Part shown: piece by piece, positions 18,054-26,522 of the stretch
How the letters are laid out: each line of letters begins with the position of its first letter
How positions within the stretch are numbered: the stretch's first letter is position 1
DNA from: DATKEG01 sp035544515
GTDB lineage: Bacteria > Acidobacteriota > Vicinamibacteria > Fen-336
Reading direction: 5' to 3'
Length of the DNA: 42,937 nt
NCBI GenBank assembly: GCA_035544515.1
Contig: DATKEG010000123.1
Span: forward strand, 1 to 42,937
The notes under the pieces: model-generated
Databases searched by the model: none
Told to the model about the DNA's origin: nothing
The model's input: only the letters and a program-made list of their open reading frames with translations
Made by a program: the position numbers and the translations under genes

Positions 18054-19112
18054 TCACGCCCTTCGCTCCTCCGTGGCGGCGGCCGCCCGCGCGAGGGGCA
18101 GGCTGCGGCCGAGCACCGGGGCGATGACCCGCAGCTCGCCCATCAACGTCTCGAACTGGTGCGGGTACAGGCTCTGCGCGCCGTCCGACAGCGCCTTCTC
18201 CGGGTTGTCGTGCACCTCGATGAGCAGGCCGTCCGCGCCGGCCGCCACCGCCGCGCGGGCCATGGGGATCACCTTGTCGCGCCGGCCGGTGCCGTGGCTG
18301 GGGTCGACCAGGATGGGCAGGTGGGAGAGCTTCTTGACCACCGGGATGGCGGAGATGTCGAGCGTGTTGCGGGTGGCGTTCTCGAAGGTGCGGATCCCGC
18401 GCTCGCAGAGGATCACCTGCGTGTTGCCGCCGGCCAGGATGTATTCGGCGGAGAGCAGCCACTCCTCGATGGTGGCGGCCATGCCGCGCTTGAGGAGAAC
18501 GGGACGGCGGACCTTGCCCAGCTCCTTCAGGAGGTCGAAGTTCTGCATGTTGCGCGCGCCCACCTGCAGGCAGTCCACGTAGCGCAGCATCATCTCGATC
18601 GTGCGCAGGTCCATGACCTCGCTGATGACGGCCAGGCCGGACTCGTCGGCCACCTCGCGCATCCAGCGCAGCGCCTGCTCGCCGTGGCCCTGGAAGGCAT
18701 AGGGCGACGTGCGCGGCTTGAAGGCCCCGCCGCGCAGCACGCGCGCGCCCGCCGCGCCCACCGACTGCGCCACCGTGCGCACCTGCTCGCGCGTCTCCAC
18801 CGAGCAGGGGCCGGCCATCACGATCACCTCCGGGCCGCCGACATTCAGGCCGCCCATGGCCACCACGGTGTCCGCGGCCTTGAACGTGCGGCCCACGAGC
18901 TTGTACGGCTCCGAGATCTTGACCACCTCGCGCACGCCGGGCAGGAGCTCCAGCGCGAGCGGGTCCACGGGCACGCGCGGCACGCCGACCGCCCCCAGCA
19001 CGGTGTGCGATACGCCGGTCGAGCGATGAACGTCGTAGCCGACCTCCACCAGCGCTTCGATGACCTTCTGCACCTGCTCCTCGGACGCCGTACCCTCCAT
19101 CACGATGACCAT
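18054..19112 (-). CDS. aroF: 3-deoxy-7-phosphoheptulonate (DAHP) synthase, type I-beta with regulatory domain
   Basis: 352 residues; joins phosphoenolpyruvate and erythrose 4-phosphate, the entry step of the shikimate pathway. The first 70 residues form a ferredoxin-like domain (VIVMEGTASEEQVQKVIEAL), which in Thermotoga DAHP synthase gives allosteric inhibition by Tyr and Phe. The barrel shows AGPCSVET (metal Cys), FKPRTSPYAFQG, VGARNMQN, LLKRG, DPSHGTGRR (metal His) and IEVHDNPEKALSDG (metal Glu and Asp). The ATG eight bases after the chorismate mutase stop has GGGAG and AAGGAG upstream; a GTG four codons earlier would give a GTGA overlap like the other junctions and cannot be excluded. Last gene of the supra-operon. 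Confidence 0.96.
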   Translation of the reverse strand: MVIVMEGTASEEQVQKVIEALVEVGYDVHRSTGVSHTVLGAVGVPRVPVDPLALELLPGVREVVKISEPYKLVGRTFKAADTVVAMGGLNVGGPEVIVMAGPCSVETREQVRTVAQSVGAAGARVLRGGAFKPRTSPYAFQGHGEQALRWMREVADESGLAVISEVMDLRTIEMMLRYVDCLQVGARNMQNFDLLKELGKVRRPVLLKRGMAATIEEWLLSAEYILAGGNTQVILCERGIRTFENATRNTLDISAIPVVKKLSHLPILVDPSHGTGRRDKVIPMARAAVAAGADGLLIEVHDNPEKALSDGAQSLYPHQFETLMGELRVIAPVLGRSLPLARAAAATEERRA

Positions 19113-19120
19113 GGGCTCCC

Positions 19121-19483
19121 TCACTCCTTTTCCTTCGTTTCCGCGCCGGCGGCCGCGTTCTCTCCGGCCAGCCTTTCCAGCCGGCGGCTCTCGTCGATGA
19201 TGCGCTCGAACACGCGCTTGACCGCCGTGGGATCGAGCGGCCCCGGGTTCTCGCGCATGACCCGCTCCAGGATCAGGGCCTCGCGCTCCGGCGAATACAC
19301 GGGCAGGCCGAGCGTGCGCTTGATCCGCCCGATCTCCACCGCGCAGGCGGAGCGGCTGTTGAGCAGGCCCATGAGCTGGGTGTCGATCTGGTCGATCCGC
19401 CGGCGCCAGGCCTCGATCTCCGGGCTCTCGCCCGTGGGCGAGGGCGCAGGGGGCCGGGCGCTCACATCCCGCTCTTCAGCCAT
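19121..19483 (-). CDS. Chorismate mutase, AroQ type
   Basis: 120 residues; converts chorismate to prephenate, the branch to phenylalanine and tyrosine. After a disordered 30-residue N-terminus the AroQ helical fold appears: WRRRIDQIDTQLMGLLNSRS, EIGRIKRTLGLPVYSPEREA and a closing helix FERIIDESRRLE. Active-site positions corresponding to Arg11, Arg28, Lys39 and Arg51 of the E. coli P-protein domain are present. It is a stand-alone mutase without a dehydratase or dehydrogenase domain. The ATG lies 22 bases inside trpA, so translation is probably coupled. Its place next to DAHP synthase recalls the AroQ-DAHP synthase partnership of other bacteria. Confidence 0.92.
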   Translation of the reverse strand: MAEERDVSARPPAPSPTGESPEIEAWRRRIDQIDTQLMGLLNSRSACAVEIGRIKRTLGLPVYSPEREALILERVMRENPGPLDPTAVKRVFERIIDESRRLERLAGENAAAGAETKEKE

Positions 19484-20238
19484 CGCACCTGCGCCCCCAG
19501 GTCGCCCTGCGGGTGCTCCTCGAGGTAGCGCACCAGGGCGCTCCCCACCACCACGCCGTCCGCGACCTCGGCCGCCGCGCGCACCTGCTCCGGGGTGGCG
19601 ATGCCGAACCCGAGCGCCACCGGCTCGCCGGTGAGCTGCTTCAGCCGCCTCACCAGCGGCCGCGCGTCGTCGGACAGGGCGTCCCGCTCGCCGGTCACGC
19701 CGGTCCGACTCACCGCGTACACGAACCCGCGCGAGGACTCGGCCACCTTGAGGAGCCGCTCGTCCGGGCTGGTGGGCGCGGCCAGGAACACGGTGTCCAG
19801 CTCCGCCGAGCGCGCCTCGTCCAGCCACGGGCCGGCCTCTTCGGGCGGCAGGTCGGTGACCAGGACGCCGTCCACGCCCGCCTCCCGCGCCGCCGCCGTG
19901 AGCCGCTCGATTCCGTAACGCAGGATCGGGTTGAAATAGCTGACAAGGAGCAGCGGCATCTGGCTGCGCCGCCGCACCCGGCGCACCACCTCGAGCACGC
20001 GCGCCAGGGTCACGCCGCGGCCGAGCGCGCGCTCGCTCGCGCGCTGGATCACGGGCCCGTCCGCGAGCGGGTCCGAGAAGGGGACGCCCAGCTCCAGGAC
20101 GTCCACGCCCGCGGCCTCGAGCTCCAGCGCCAGGTCTACCGTGCGCTCGAGGGAGGGGTCGCCCGCGGTGAGAAACGCGACGAAGGCCTTCCGGCCTTCC
20201 CCGCGGAGCTTCGCGAACCGCTCACCGATCCGCGTCAC
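19462..20238 (-). CDS. trpA: Tryptophan synthase alpha chain
   Basis: 258 residues; splits indole-3-glycerol phosphate to indole and glyceraldehyde 3-phosphate and passes indole to TrpB. Shows FLTAGDPSLERT, the catalytic Glu in LELGVPFSDPLADGP with the second acid Asp a few residues later, YFNPILRYG, LVTDLPPEEA, AVSRTGVTGER and GFGIATPEQV. It starts with GTG, 17 bases inside the end of trpB, with GAGGAG seven bases upstream. Confidence 0.97.
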   Translation of the reverse strand: MTRIGERFAKLRGEGRKAFVAFLTAGDPSLERTVDLALELEAAGVDVLELGVPFSDPLADGPVIQRASERALGRGVTLARVLEVVRRVRRRSQMPLLLVSYFNPILRYGIERLTAAAREAGVDGVLVTDLPPEEAGPWLDEARSAELDTVFLAAPTSPDERLLKVAESSRGFVYAVSRTGVTGERDALSDDARPLVRRLKQLTGEPVALGFGIATPEQVRAAAEVADGVVVGSALVRYLEEHPQGDLGAQVRWLKSGM

Positions 20239-21427
20239 GCTCGCTCTCCTCGAGTATCCCGAGGTCCTTGTCCCCCCGCCCGCTCAGGTTCACCACCACG
20301 AGCTTGTCCTTCCACCCCGCCGCCTCGCGCGCCAGCCAGGCCAGCGCGTGGGACGACTCCAGGGCGGGGATGATGCCCTCCCTCTCCGAGAGCAGGTGGA
20401 AGGCGGCGAGCGCCTCGGCGTCCGTCGCCCACGTGTAGCGCACGCGGCCCTGGTCGCGCAGCAGCGCGTGCTCGGGGCCGATGGCCGGGTAGTCGAGCCC
20501 GGCCGAGACCGAGTGCGTGGGCAGGACGTTCCCGGCCTCGTCCTGCAGCAGGTACGTCCGCGTGCCATGCAGGACACCCACGCCGGCGCCTTCTCCCAGA
20601 AAACGGGCGGCATGGTCGCCGGGGCGCGGGGAGCGGCCGCCCGCCTCCACGCCCACCATGGCCACGGGATCGTCGAGGAACGCGAAGAACAACCCCATCG
20701 CGTTCGAGCCGCCGCCGACGCAGGCCACGAGCAGGTCGGGAAGGCCGCCGGCCTGCGCCAGCACCTGCGCCCGCGCCTCCTCGCCGATCACCGACTGGAA
20801 GTCGCGGACCATCATGGGGTAGGGGTGCGCGCCCAGCACGGAGCCGAGCAGGTAGTGCGTGGTCCGCACGTTGGTCACCCAGTCGCGCATGGCTTCGTTG
20901 ATCGCGTCCTTGAGCGTGCGCGATCCCGAGTCCACCGGCCGCACCTCCGCCCCCAGCAGGCGCATGCGCCGGACGTTGGGGGCCTGCCGCGCCATGTCCT
21001 CCGTGCCCATGTAGACGACGCACTGCAGGCCGAGCCACGCGCACACCGTGGCGCTGGCCACGCCGTGCTGGCCCGCGCCCGTCTCCGCGACCACGCGCCT
21101 TTTTCCCATGCGCTGCACCAGCAACGCCTGCCCGAGCGCGTTGTTGATCTTGTGGGCGCCCGTATGGCACAGGTCCTCGCGCTTGAGGAAGACGCGGCAG
21201 CGAAGCTCCGCGGAGAGCCGCGACGCGAAGGTGAGCGGTGTGGGCCGGCCGACGTAGTCGCGCAGTCCGGCGGCGAGCGCGGCGCGGAACCCGGGATCGC
21301 GTTGCGCCTCCGCGTAGGCCGCCTCCAGCTCGCGCAGCGGTTCCATGAGCGTCTCCGGCACGAAGCGCCCGCCGTAGGGGCCGAAATGGCCCTGGGCATC
21401 GGGCGGCGCCGCGGCGCGCGGCCTCAC
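20222..21427 (-). CDS. trpB: Tryptophan synthase beta chain
   Basis: 401 residues; PLP enzyme condensing indole with serine. FGPYGGRFVPETLM opens the protein; the PLP lysine is in HKINNALGQA; ETGAGQHGVA, the PLP phosphate loop GGGSNAMG, EAGG and the C-terminal LSGRGDKD follow, all typical. The GTG start overlaps the trpCF stop (GTGA). The 15-residue extension before the conserved start is Ala/Pro-rich. Confidence 0.97.
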   Translation of the reverse strand: MRPRAAAPPDAQGHFGPYGGRFVPETLMEPLRELEAAYAEAQRDPGFRAALAAGLRDYVGRPTPLTFASRLSAELRCRVFLKREDLCHTGAHKINNALGQALLVQRMGKRRVVAETGAGQHGVASATVCAWLGLQCVVYMGTEDMARQAPNVRRMRLLGAEVRPVDSGSRTLKDAINEAMRDWVTNVRTTHYLLGSVLGAHPYPMMVRDFQSVIGEEARAQVLAQAGGLPDLLVACVGGGSNAMGLFFAFLDDPVAMVGVEAGGRSPRPGDHAARFLGEGAGVGVLHGTRTYLLQDEAGNVLPTHSVSAGLDYPAIGPEHALLRDQGRVRYTWATDAEALAAFHLLSEREGIIPALESSHALAWLAREAAGWKDKLVVVNLSGRGDKDLGILEESERDADR

Positions 21428-22887
21428 CGCTCCGCCACCGCGCGCACGGCCTCGAGGAAGGCGCGCACCTTCTCCGGGTCCTTGCGCCCGGGCGACGACT
21501 CGACGCCGCTCGAGACGTCCACCAGGTCGGGACGCACCGCGGCCAGCGCCACGTGGACGTTGTCCGGGGTGAGGCCGCCGGCCAGGGCCAGGAAAGACGC
21601 CTTCTCGCGCACCTTCCGCGCGTGCGACCAGTCGAACGCCTGGCCGGTGCCGCCCGGAAGGCCGTCCGTCCGGGTGTCGAGCAGGATGCCGGCGGCGTGT
21701 CCCTCGTACCGCAGCGCCTCCTCGGGCGAGAACCCCTCGCCCACGCGCACGGCCTTGATCACGCGCCGGGGCAGGCCGGCGACCTCTTCCGGCGACTCGC
21801 GGCCGTGGAGCTGCAGCACGTCGAGGCCGACGTCTTCCGCCGTGCGCGCCACCCATTCCGGGGCGGCGTCCACGAACACGCCCACGCGCAGGACGAAGGG
21901 CGGCAGCGCGCGGCTGATCTGCCGGGCCCGGTCGCGGTCCACCCAGCGCGGGCTCTGCGGCCAGAAGACGAGGCCGACGGCGTCGGCGCCGAGGCGGGCG
22001 GCGGTCAATCCGTCTTCCACGGTCGTGATCCCGCAGACTTTCACCGCGACCCGGGTGGCGCGCCGCGAAGCCCGGCCCGGCCACCGGCGCGTGGACGATT
22101 CGCGGATGAGCTCGTCGAGCGCGTGGCCCGGGTCCGGGGAGGCCATGAGGTGCTCGCCCACGAGGAACGCGTCGTAACCGGCGTCGCGCAGCCGCCGCAG
22201 GTGGCCCGGTCCCTTGATCCCGCTCTCCACCACCGCCGTGACCTCGTCGGGGATCTCGGGCGCGAGGTCGAGCGCGGTCTGCAGCGTCACCTCCATGGTG
22301 CGCAGGTCGCGGTTGTTGACGCCCACGAGCCGCGCGCCGACCGCGAGGGCGCGCCTCAGCTCCGCGCGGTCGTGCACCTCGACCAGGGCGTCGAGGCCGA
22401 TCTCCCGCGCCGTGGCCTGCAGCGTGGCCAGCTCGCGGTCGCTCAGCGCGGCCGCGATGAGCAGGACGGCGTCCGCGCCCGCGTACCACGCCTCCCAGAG
22501 CTGGTAGGGGTCCACGATGAAGTCCTTGCGCAGCACGGGCAGGAGCGTGGCCGCGCGCGCTTCCCTGAGGTCCTCGAGCGAGCCCCCGAAGAACTGCTCC
22601 TCGGTGAGCACGGAGAGCGCGGCCGCGCCCCCCACCTCGTAGGCCTGGGCGACCTTCACCGGGTGGAGGTCGTCTCGGATCACCCCGCGCGAAGGCGAGC
22701 GGCGCTTGAACTCCGCGATCACGTTCACGCCGGAACGGGTCAGCGCGTCCGCGAACGAGCGCCGGCCGCCGCCCGGGGTCGGCGCGCTGCCCTGCAGGCG
22801 GCTGATCGGGAACTCGAGCCGCCGCTCCGCGACGCGCTCGCGCGTGCGCGCGAGGATGCGGCCCAGCACGCCCGGCGCCTCGCTCAC
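21424..22887 (-). CDS. trpCF: Fused indole-3-glycerol phosphate synthase / phosphoribosylanthranilate isomerase
   Basis: 487 residues, two (beta/alpha)8 barrels in one frame without an intervening stop. Residues 1-265 are TrpC: IAEFKRRSPSRG (catalytic Lys), LRKDFIVDPYQ, LVEVHDRAEL and GVNNRDL, VVESGI. Residues 275-487 are TrpF: VKVCGITTVEDG (catalytic Cys), GLVFWPQSPR, LQLHG, and LLDTRTDGLPGGTGQ with the catalytic Asp. The linker is short and Arg-rich (about ten residues). TrpF normally acts before TrpC, so the fusion pairs consecutive steps, in the same order as E. coli TrpC-TrpF. GTG start within a GTGA overlap with trpD. Confidence 0.96.
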   Translation of the reverse strand: MSEAPGVLGRILARTRERVAERRLEFPISRLQGSAPTPGGGRRSFADALTRSGVNVIAEFKRRSPSRGVIRDDLHPVKVAQAYEVGGAAALSVLTEEQFFGGSLEDLREARAATLLPVLRKDFIVDPYQLWEAWYAGADAVLLIAAALSDRELATLQATAREIGLDALVEVHDRAELRRALAVGARLVGVNNRDLRTMEVTLQTALDLAPEIPDEVTAVVESGIKGPGHLRRLRDAGYDAFLVGEHLMASPDPGHALDELIRESSTRRWPGRASRRATRVAVKVCGITTVEDGLTAARLGADAVGLVFWPQSPRWVDRDRARQISRALPPFVLRVGVFVDAAPEWVARTAEDVGLDVLQLHGRESPEEVAGLPRRVIKAVRVGEGFSPEEALRYEGHAAGILLDTRTDGLPGGTGQAFDWSHARKVREKASFLALAGGLTPDNVHVALAAVRPDLVDVSSGVESSPGRKDPEKVRAFLEAVRAVAER

Positions 22888-23882
22888 GAGCCCAGGACCT
22901 CCCGCGCCCGGGCGAGCACCGCGGCCGCGCGGCCCTCGTCGATGGAAAGGGCGGCCAGGCGCGCCCCCTCCCGGAGGTCCGCGGCCCGTCCCGCCAGGAG
23001 GAGGGCGGCGGCGGCGTTGAGCACCACCACGTCGCGCGCGGCGCCCCTGCCTCCCTCCAGCACGCTGCGGGCGATGGCCGCGTTCCCCTGGGCGTCGCTG
23101 CCGCGCAGCGCGGCCGGATCGCAGCGAGCGAGACCCGCGTCCTCGGGGGACACCGTGAACGTGCGCACCGTCCCCCGCTCCAGGGAGGCGACCTCCGTGG
23201 GACCGCCCAGGGACATCTCGTCGAGCCCCGCGCCGTGCACCACCCAGGCGCGCGCCACGCCCAGCCGCTGCAGGCAGCGGGCCAGGAACACGGCGAGCCG
23301 CGGGCGCGGCACGCCGACCACCTGCGCCACGGGCCGGGCGGGGTTGGTGAGGGGGCCGAGGAGGTTGAAGCACGTGCGCACGCCCAGCTCCTTGCGCGGA
23401 CCCACGGCGTGGCGGGTGGAGGCGTGGAACCCCGGGGCGAAGAGGAACGTCCAGCCGACCTCGTCGAGGCTGCGCTGCACGGTCTCCACCGGCGGATCGA
23501 GGCGGATCCCCAGCGCCTCCAGGACGTCCGCGCTGCCGCAGCTCCCGCTGGCCGAGCGGTTGCCGTGTTTGGCCACCGGCACGCCGCATCCGGCCACCAC
23601 GAAGGAAGCCACCGTGGAGATGTTGAAGGTACCGGCGCCGTCGCCGCCCGTGCCGCAGGTGTCTACGGCGCCCGTGGCCCGCAGGGGCACCGCCCGCTCG
23701 CGCATCACGCGCGCGAAGCCCACCACCTCGTCTTCGGTCTCGCCGCGGACGGCCAGCGCGGCGAGCAGCGCGCCGATCTGCGCGGGCGTGGCCTCCCCGT
23801 CCATGATCGTGCCCATGGCCGCGGCCGCCTCGTCTTCGCTCAGCCGCTCCCCGCGCAGGACCTTGGCCAGATAGGGCTTCAC
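22884..23882 (-). CDS. trpD: Anthranilate phosphoribosyltransferase
   Basis: 332 residues; transfers phosphoribose from PRPP to anthranilate. The glycine-rich PRPP loop DTCGTGGDGAGTFNIST, KHGNRSASGSCGSADVLEALG, the DE-rich metal site after HGAGLDEMS, and NLLGPLTNPA are all present. It is separate from trpG here (not fused as in E. coli). The GTG start overlaps the trpG stop (GTGA). Confidence 0.97.
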   Translation of the reverse strand: MKPYLAKVLRGERLSEDEAAAAMGTIMDGEATPAQIGALLAALAVRGETEDEVVGFARVMRERAVPLRATGAVDTCGTGGDGAGTFNISTVASFVVAGCGVPVAKHGNRSASGSCGSADVLEALGIRLDPPVETVQRSLDEVGWTFLFAPGFHASTRHAVGPRKELGVRTCFNLLGPLTNPARPVAQVVGVPRPRLAVFLARCLQRLGVARAWVVHGAGLDEMSLGGPTEVASLERGTVRTFTVSPEDAGLARCDPAALRGSDAQGNAAIARSVLEGGRGAARDVVVLNAAAALLLAGRAADLREGARLAALSIDEGRAAAVLARAREVLGS

Positions 23883-24472
23883 GCCGTCCCCAGGAAGTTC
23901 CGCAGCAGGTCCTTGCCCACCCCGGTCAATATGCTCTCGGGGTGGAACTGCACGCCTTCGAGGGGGTGCGCGCGGTGGCGCAGGCCCATGACGATGCCGT
24001 CCGCCGTCCAGGCCGACACCTCCAGGCAGTCGGGCACCGTCTCGCGAGCGACCACGAGGGAGTGGTAGCGCGTGGCCGTGAACGCCGGGGGCAGGCCCGC
24101 GAAGAGCGTGCGCCCGTCGTGTTGGATCTCCGACGTCTTGCCGTGCATCAGCTTCGGCGCGCGCACGACCTTCCCCCCGAACGCCTGTCCCAGGGCCTGG
24201 TGTCCCAGGCATACGCCCAGGAGGGGCACCCGCCCCGCCGCGCGTCGGATCAGCTCGAGGCTGATGCCCGCGTCGTCGGGCGTGCCGGGTCCCGGCGAGA
24301 TGACGATCGCCCGGGGGTCGAGGGCCAGCGCGTCCTCCGCGGTCAGGGCGTCGTGGCGCACCACCCGCACCTCGGCCTGCAGCTCGCCGAGGTACTGGTA
24401 GAGGTTGTAGGTGAACGAGTCGTAGTTGTCCACGAGCAGCACGGGCCCGCGACCGCGCGCCCTTCCGCTCAC
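23879..24472 (-). CDS. trpG: Anthranilate synthase component II, glutamine amidotransferase
   Basis: 197 residues, class I amidotransferase supplying ammonia to TrpE. VLLVDNYDSFTYNLYQYLGE opens it; the triad is Cys in GVCLGHQA, and His and Glu in FHPESI; ISPGPGTPDDAG forms the oxyanion region. Since no pabA-like gene is near, the same subunit may serve p-aminobenzoate synthesis, as in other bacteria, but this is inference. GTG start in a GTGA overlap with trpE. Confidence 0.97.
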   Translation of the reverse strand: MSGRARGRGPVLLVDNYDSFTYNLYQYLGELQAEVRVVRHDALTAEDALALDPRAIVISPGPGTPDDAGISLELIRRAAGRVPLLGVCLGHQALGQAFGGKVVRAPKLMHGKTSEIQHDGRTLFAGLPPAFTATRYHSLVVARETVPDCLEVSAWTADGIVMGLRHRAHPLEGVQFHPESILTGVGKDLLRNFLGTA

Positions 24473-25917
24473 AGGTCACCCGCCAGCCCCAGGGCCTGCA
24501 CGAGCGCGCCCGCCTTGGCTTCGGTCTCGCGCTGCTCGGCCCAGGGGTCGGAATCCGCCACGATCCCCCCGCCCGCCTGCACGGTGGCCCGGCCGTCGCG
24601 GAAGATCAGGGTGCGGATGGCGATGCAGAAGTCCAGGTTCCCGCGCAGGTCGAGGTAACCGAGCGCGCCGCCGTACAGCCCGCGCGGCCGCGGCTCCAGC
24701 TCGTCGATGATCTCCATGGCGCGGATCTTCGGCGCGCCGCTCAGCGTCCCCGCCGGGAAGGTGGCCACCAGCGCGTCAAGGGCGTCGCGCTCCCCGGCCA
24801 GCTCGCCCACCACCGAGCTGACGATGTGGATGACGTGGCTGTACCGCTCCAGCTTCATGAACTCGGGCACGGACACGCTGTGGAAGGAGCAGACGCGGCC
24901 CAGGTCGTTGCGGCCCAGGTCCACGAGCATGATGTGCTCGGCCCGCTCCTTCTCGTCGGCGAGGAGCTCCTGGCCCAGGCGCCGGTCCTCGGCCTCGCTC
25001 TCGCCGCGGCGGCGCGTGCCCGCGATGGGGCGCGTCTCCACCCGGCGGCCCTCCACGCGGACGAGCATCTCCGGGGAAGCGCCGGCGATGGCCGTCGCGC
25101 CCTCCTTCAGGAAGTACATGTAGGGCGACGGGTTCACCATGCGCAGCGCGCGGTAGACGGTGAAGGGGTCGAGGCCGCACTCTACCGTGCGCTGGCGCGA
25201 GAGCACGACCTGGAAGATGTCCCCCGCGGCGATGTACTCCTTGGCCCGGGCCACGGCCTCGCGGAAGTCCGCGCCGTCGCCGAAGGCGGCGTCGCCGAGC
25301 GGTCCGCGCGGCCCCTCCCCGGGCGCGCGCGCGCCCTCGCGCAGGTCCGCCTCGAGCCCGTCGAGGACGGACTGGGCCCGCTCGAAGGCGGCGCGGCTGG
25401 CCGGCTCCGCGTCCGCGATCAGCACCACGCGCTGCCGGACGTGGTCGAAGGCCACGAGCGAGCGGTAGAAGGAGAAGGACGCCACGAGCCCCGCCGCCGC
25501 CCCGTGGCGGTCGGGAATGGCCTCGAACAGCCGCACCGCATCGTAGGTGAGATGGCCCACGGCGCCGCCCGTGAAGCGGGGCAGGTCGGGCAGCTCGGCC
25601 GCGCTCTTCGGCAGGCGCGCGCGCAGGGCGGCCAGCAGGCCCCCCTCCAGCGCGCGCGTCTGGCCGTTCGCGTGCTCCAGCACCTCCCGGCCGCGCGCCT
25701 CGACGGTGGCCACCGGGTCGCGGCCGAGGAACGAGTAGCGGGCGAGCTGCTCGCCACCGAGCACGCTCTCGAGGAGGAAGGCGCGCTCCGACCGCGCGCC
25801 CAGGGCGCGGAACGCCGACACCGGCGTGAGCAGGTCGCCGGCCAGCTCGCGGAACACGGGCACGAGGCCGCCGGCGTCCGAGAGGCGTTCGTACTCGGCG
25901 AAGGACAGCGCCTTCAC
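24469..25917 (-). CDS. trpE: Anthranilate synthase component I
   Basis: 482 residues; makes anthranilate from chorismate with ammonia from TrpG, the committed step to tryptophan. The N-terminal domain keeps the feedback-site motif LLES (AFLLESVLGG) where tryptophan binds in characterised enzymes, so feedback inhibition is likely. The catalytic domain shows GDIFQVVLSRQ, NPSPYMYFL, PIAGTRRRG, MLVDLGRNDLGRV, TLSGAPKIRAMEIIDELEP and YGGALGY, IAIRT. No independent leader or promoter is seen before it: its GTG overlaps the hisIE stop (GTGA), so tryptophan genes appear to depend on the upstream his genes for transcription. Confidence 0.97.
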   Translation of the reverse strand: MKALSFAEYERLSDAGGLVPVFRELAGDLLTPVSAFRALGARSERAFLLESVLGGEQLARYSFLGRDPVATVEARGREVLEHANGQTRALEGGLLAALRARLPKSAAELPDLPRFTGGAVGHLTYDAVRLFEAIPDRHGAAAGLVASFSFYRSLVAFDHVRQRVVLIADAEPASRAAFERAQSVLDGLEADLREGARAPGEGPRGPLGDAAFGDGADFREAVARAKEYIAAGDIFQVVLSRQRTVECGLDPFTVYRALRMVNPSPYMYFLKEGATAIAGASPEMLVRVEGRRVETRPIAGTRRRGESEAEDRRLGQELLADEKERAEHIMLVDLGRNDLGRVCSFHSVSVPEFMKLERYSHVIHIVSSVVGELAGERDALDALVATFPAGTLSGAPKIRAMEIIDELEPRPRGLYGGALGYLDLRGNLDFCIAIRTLIFRDGRATVQAGGGIVADSDPWAEQRETEAKAGALVQALGLAGDL

Positions 25918-26522
25918 CGGCCTTGCCTCCGCGCCTTCAACGCCTCCAGCACGCGCTCGAACCCCACGCGCCGCTGGCCCAGCGCCACCAGCAGGTGGAA
26001 GACGAGGTCGGCGGCTTCCTCGGCCAGGCGCTCGTCGCTCTCGCTGCGCGCGGCCAGGGCCACCTCGACCGCCTCCTCGCCGATCTTCTTGAGGACCTCG
26101 TTCTGTCCTTTGGCCAGCAGCCGCGCCGTGTAGGAGCCCTCCGGCCGGGACTGGTCCCGCTCCTCGATCACGCGGCCGACCTCGGCCAGCACGCCGGCCA
26201 CGCTCGTGGCCTCGTCCCCGAAGCACGTACGCGTGCCCGTGTGGCAGGCCGGGCCTTCCGGGTCCACGACCATGAGCAGCGTGTCCCGGTCGCAGTCCGC
26301 GCGCAGCTCGCGCACCAGCAGGCCGTGGCCGGAGGTCTCCCCCTTGCGCCAGAGGGCGCGGCGGCGGCGGCTCCAGAAGTGGGCGAGCCCCGTCTCCGCC
26401 GTCCGGGCGAGCGCCTCGGCGTTGGCCCAGGCCATCATCAGCACGTCGCCGCTCCGGCGGTCCTGCACCACCACGGGCACCAGGCCCGCGCCGTCGTAGG
26501 CGAGGTCGGCGGGGACGCTCAC
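25914..26522 (-). CDS. hisI: Bifunctional phosphoribosyl-AMP cyclohydrolase / phosphoribosyl-ATP pyrophosphatase
   Basis: 202 residues (often called hisIE). Residues 1-110 are the cyclohydrolase: VLMMAWANAEAL, FWSRRRRALWRKGETSGH, DCDRDTLLMVV and GPACHTGTRTCF, with the zinc and magnesium ligands (Asp-Cys-Asp and the Cys residues). Residues 115-200 are the pyrophosphatase: SYTARLLAKGQNEVLKKIGEEAVEVALAA is the MazG-like metal site region. It catalyses steps 2 and 3 of histidine synthesis. The GTG overlaps the hisF stop (GTGA) and its own stop overlaps trpE, tying the his and trp blocks together. Confidence 0.97.
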   Translation of the reverse strand: MSVPADLAYDGAGLVPVVVQDRRSGDVLMMAWANAEALARTAETGLAHFWSRRRRALWRKGETSGHGLLVRELRADCDRDTLLMVVDPEGPACHTGTRTCFGDEATSVAGVLAEVGRVIEERDQSRPEGSYTARLLAKGQNEVLKKIGEEAVEVALAARSESDERLAEEAADLVFHLLVALGQRRVGFERVLEALKARRQGR

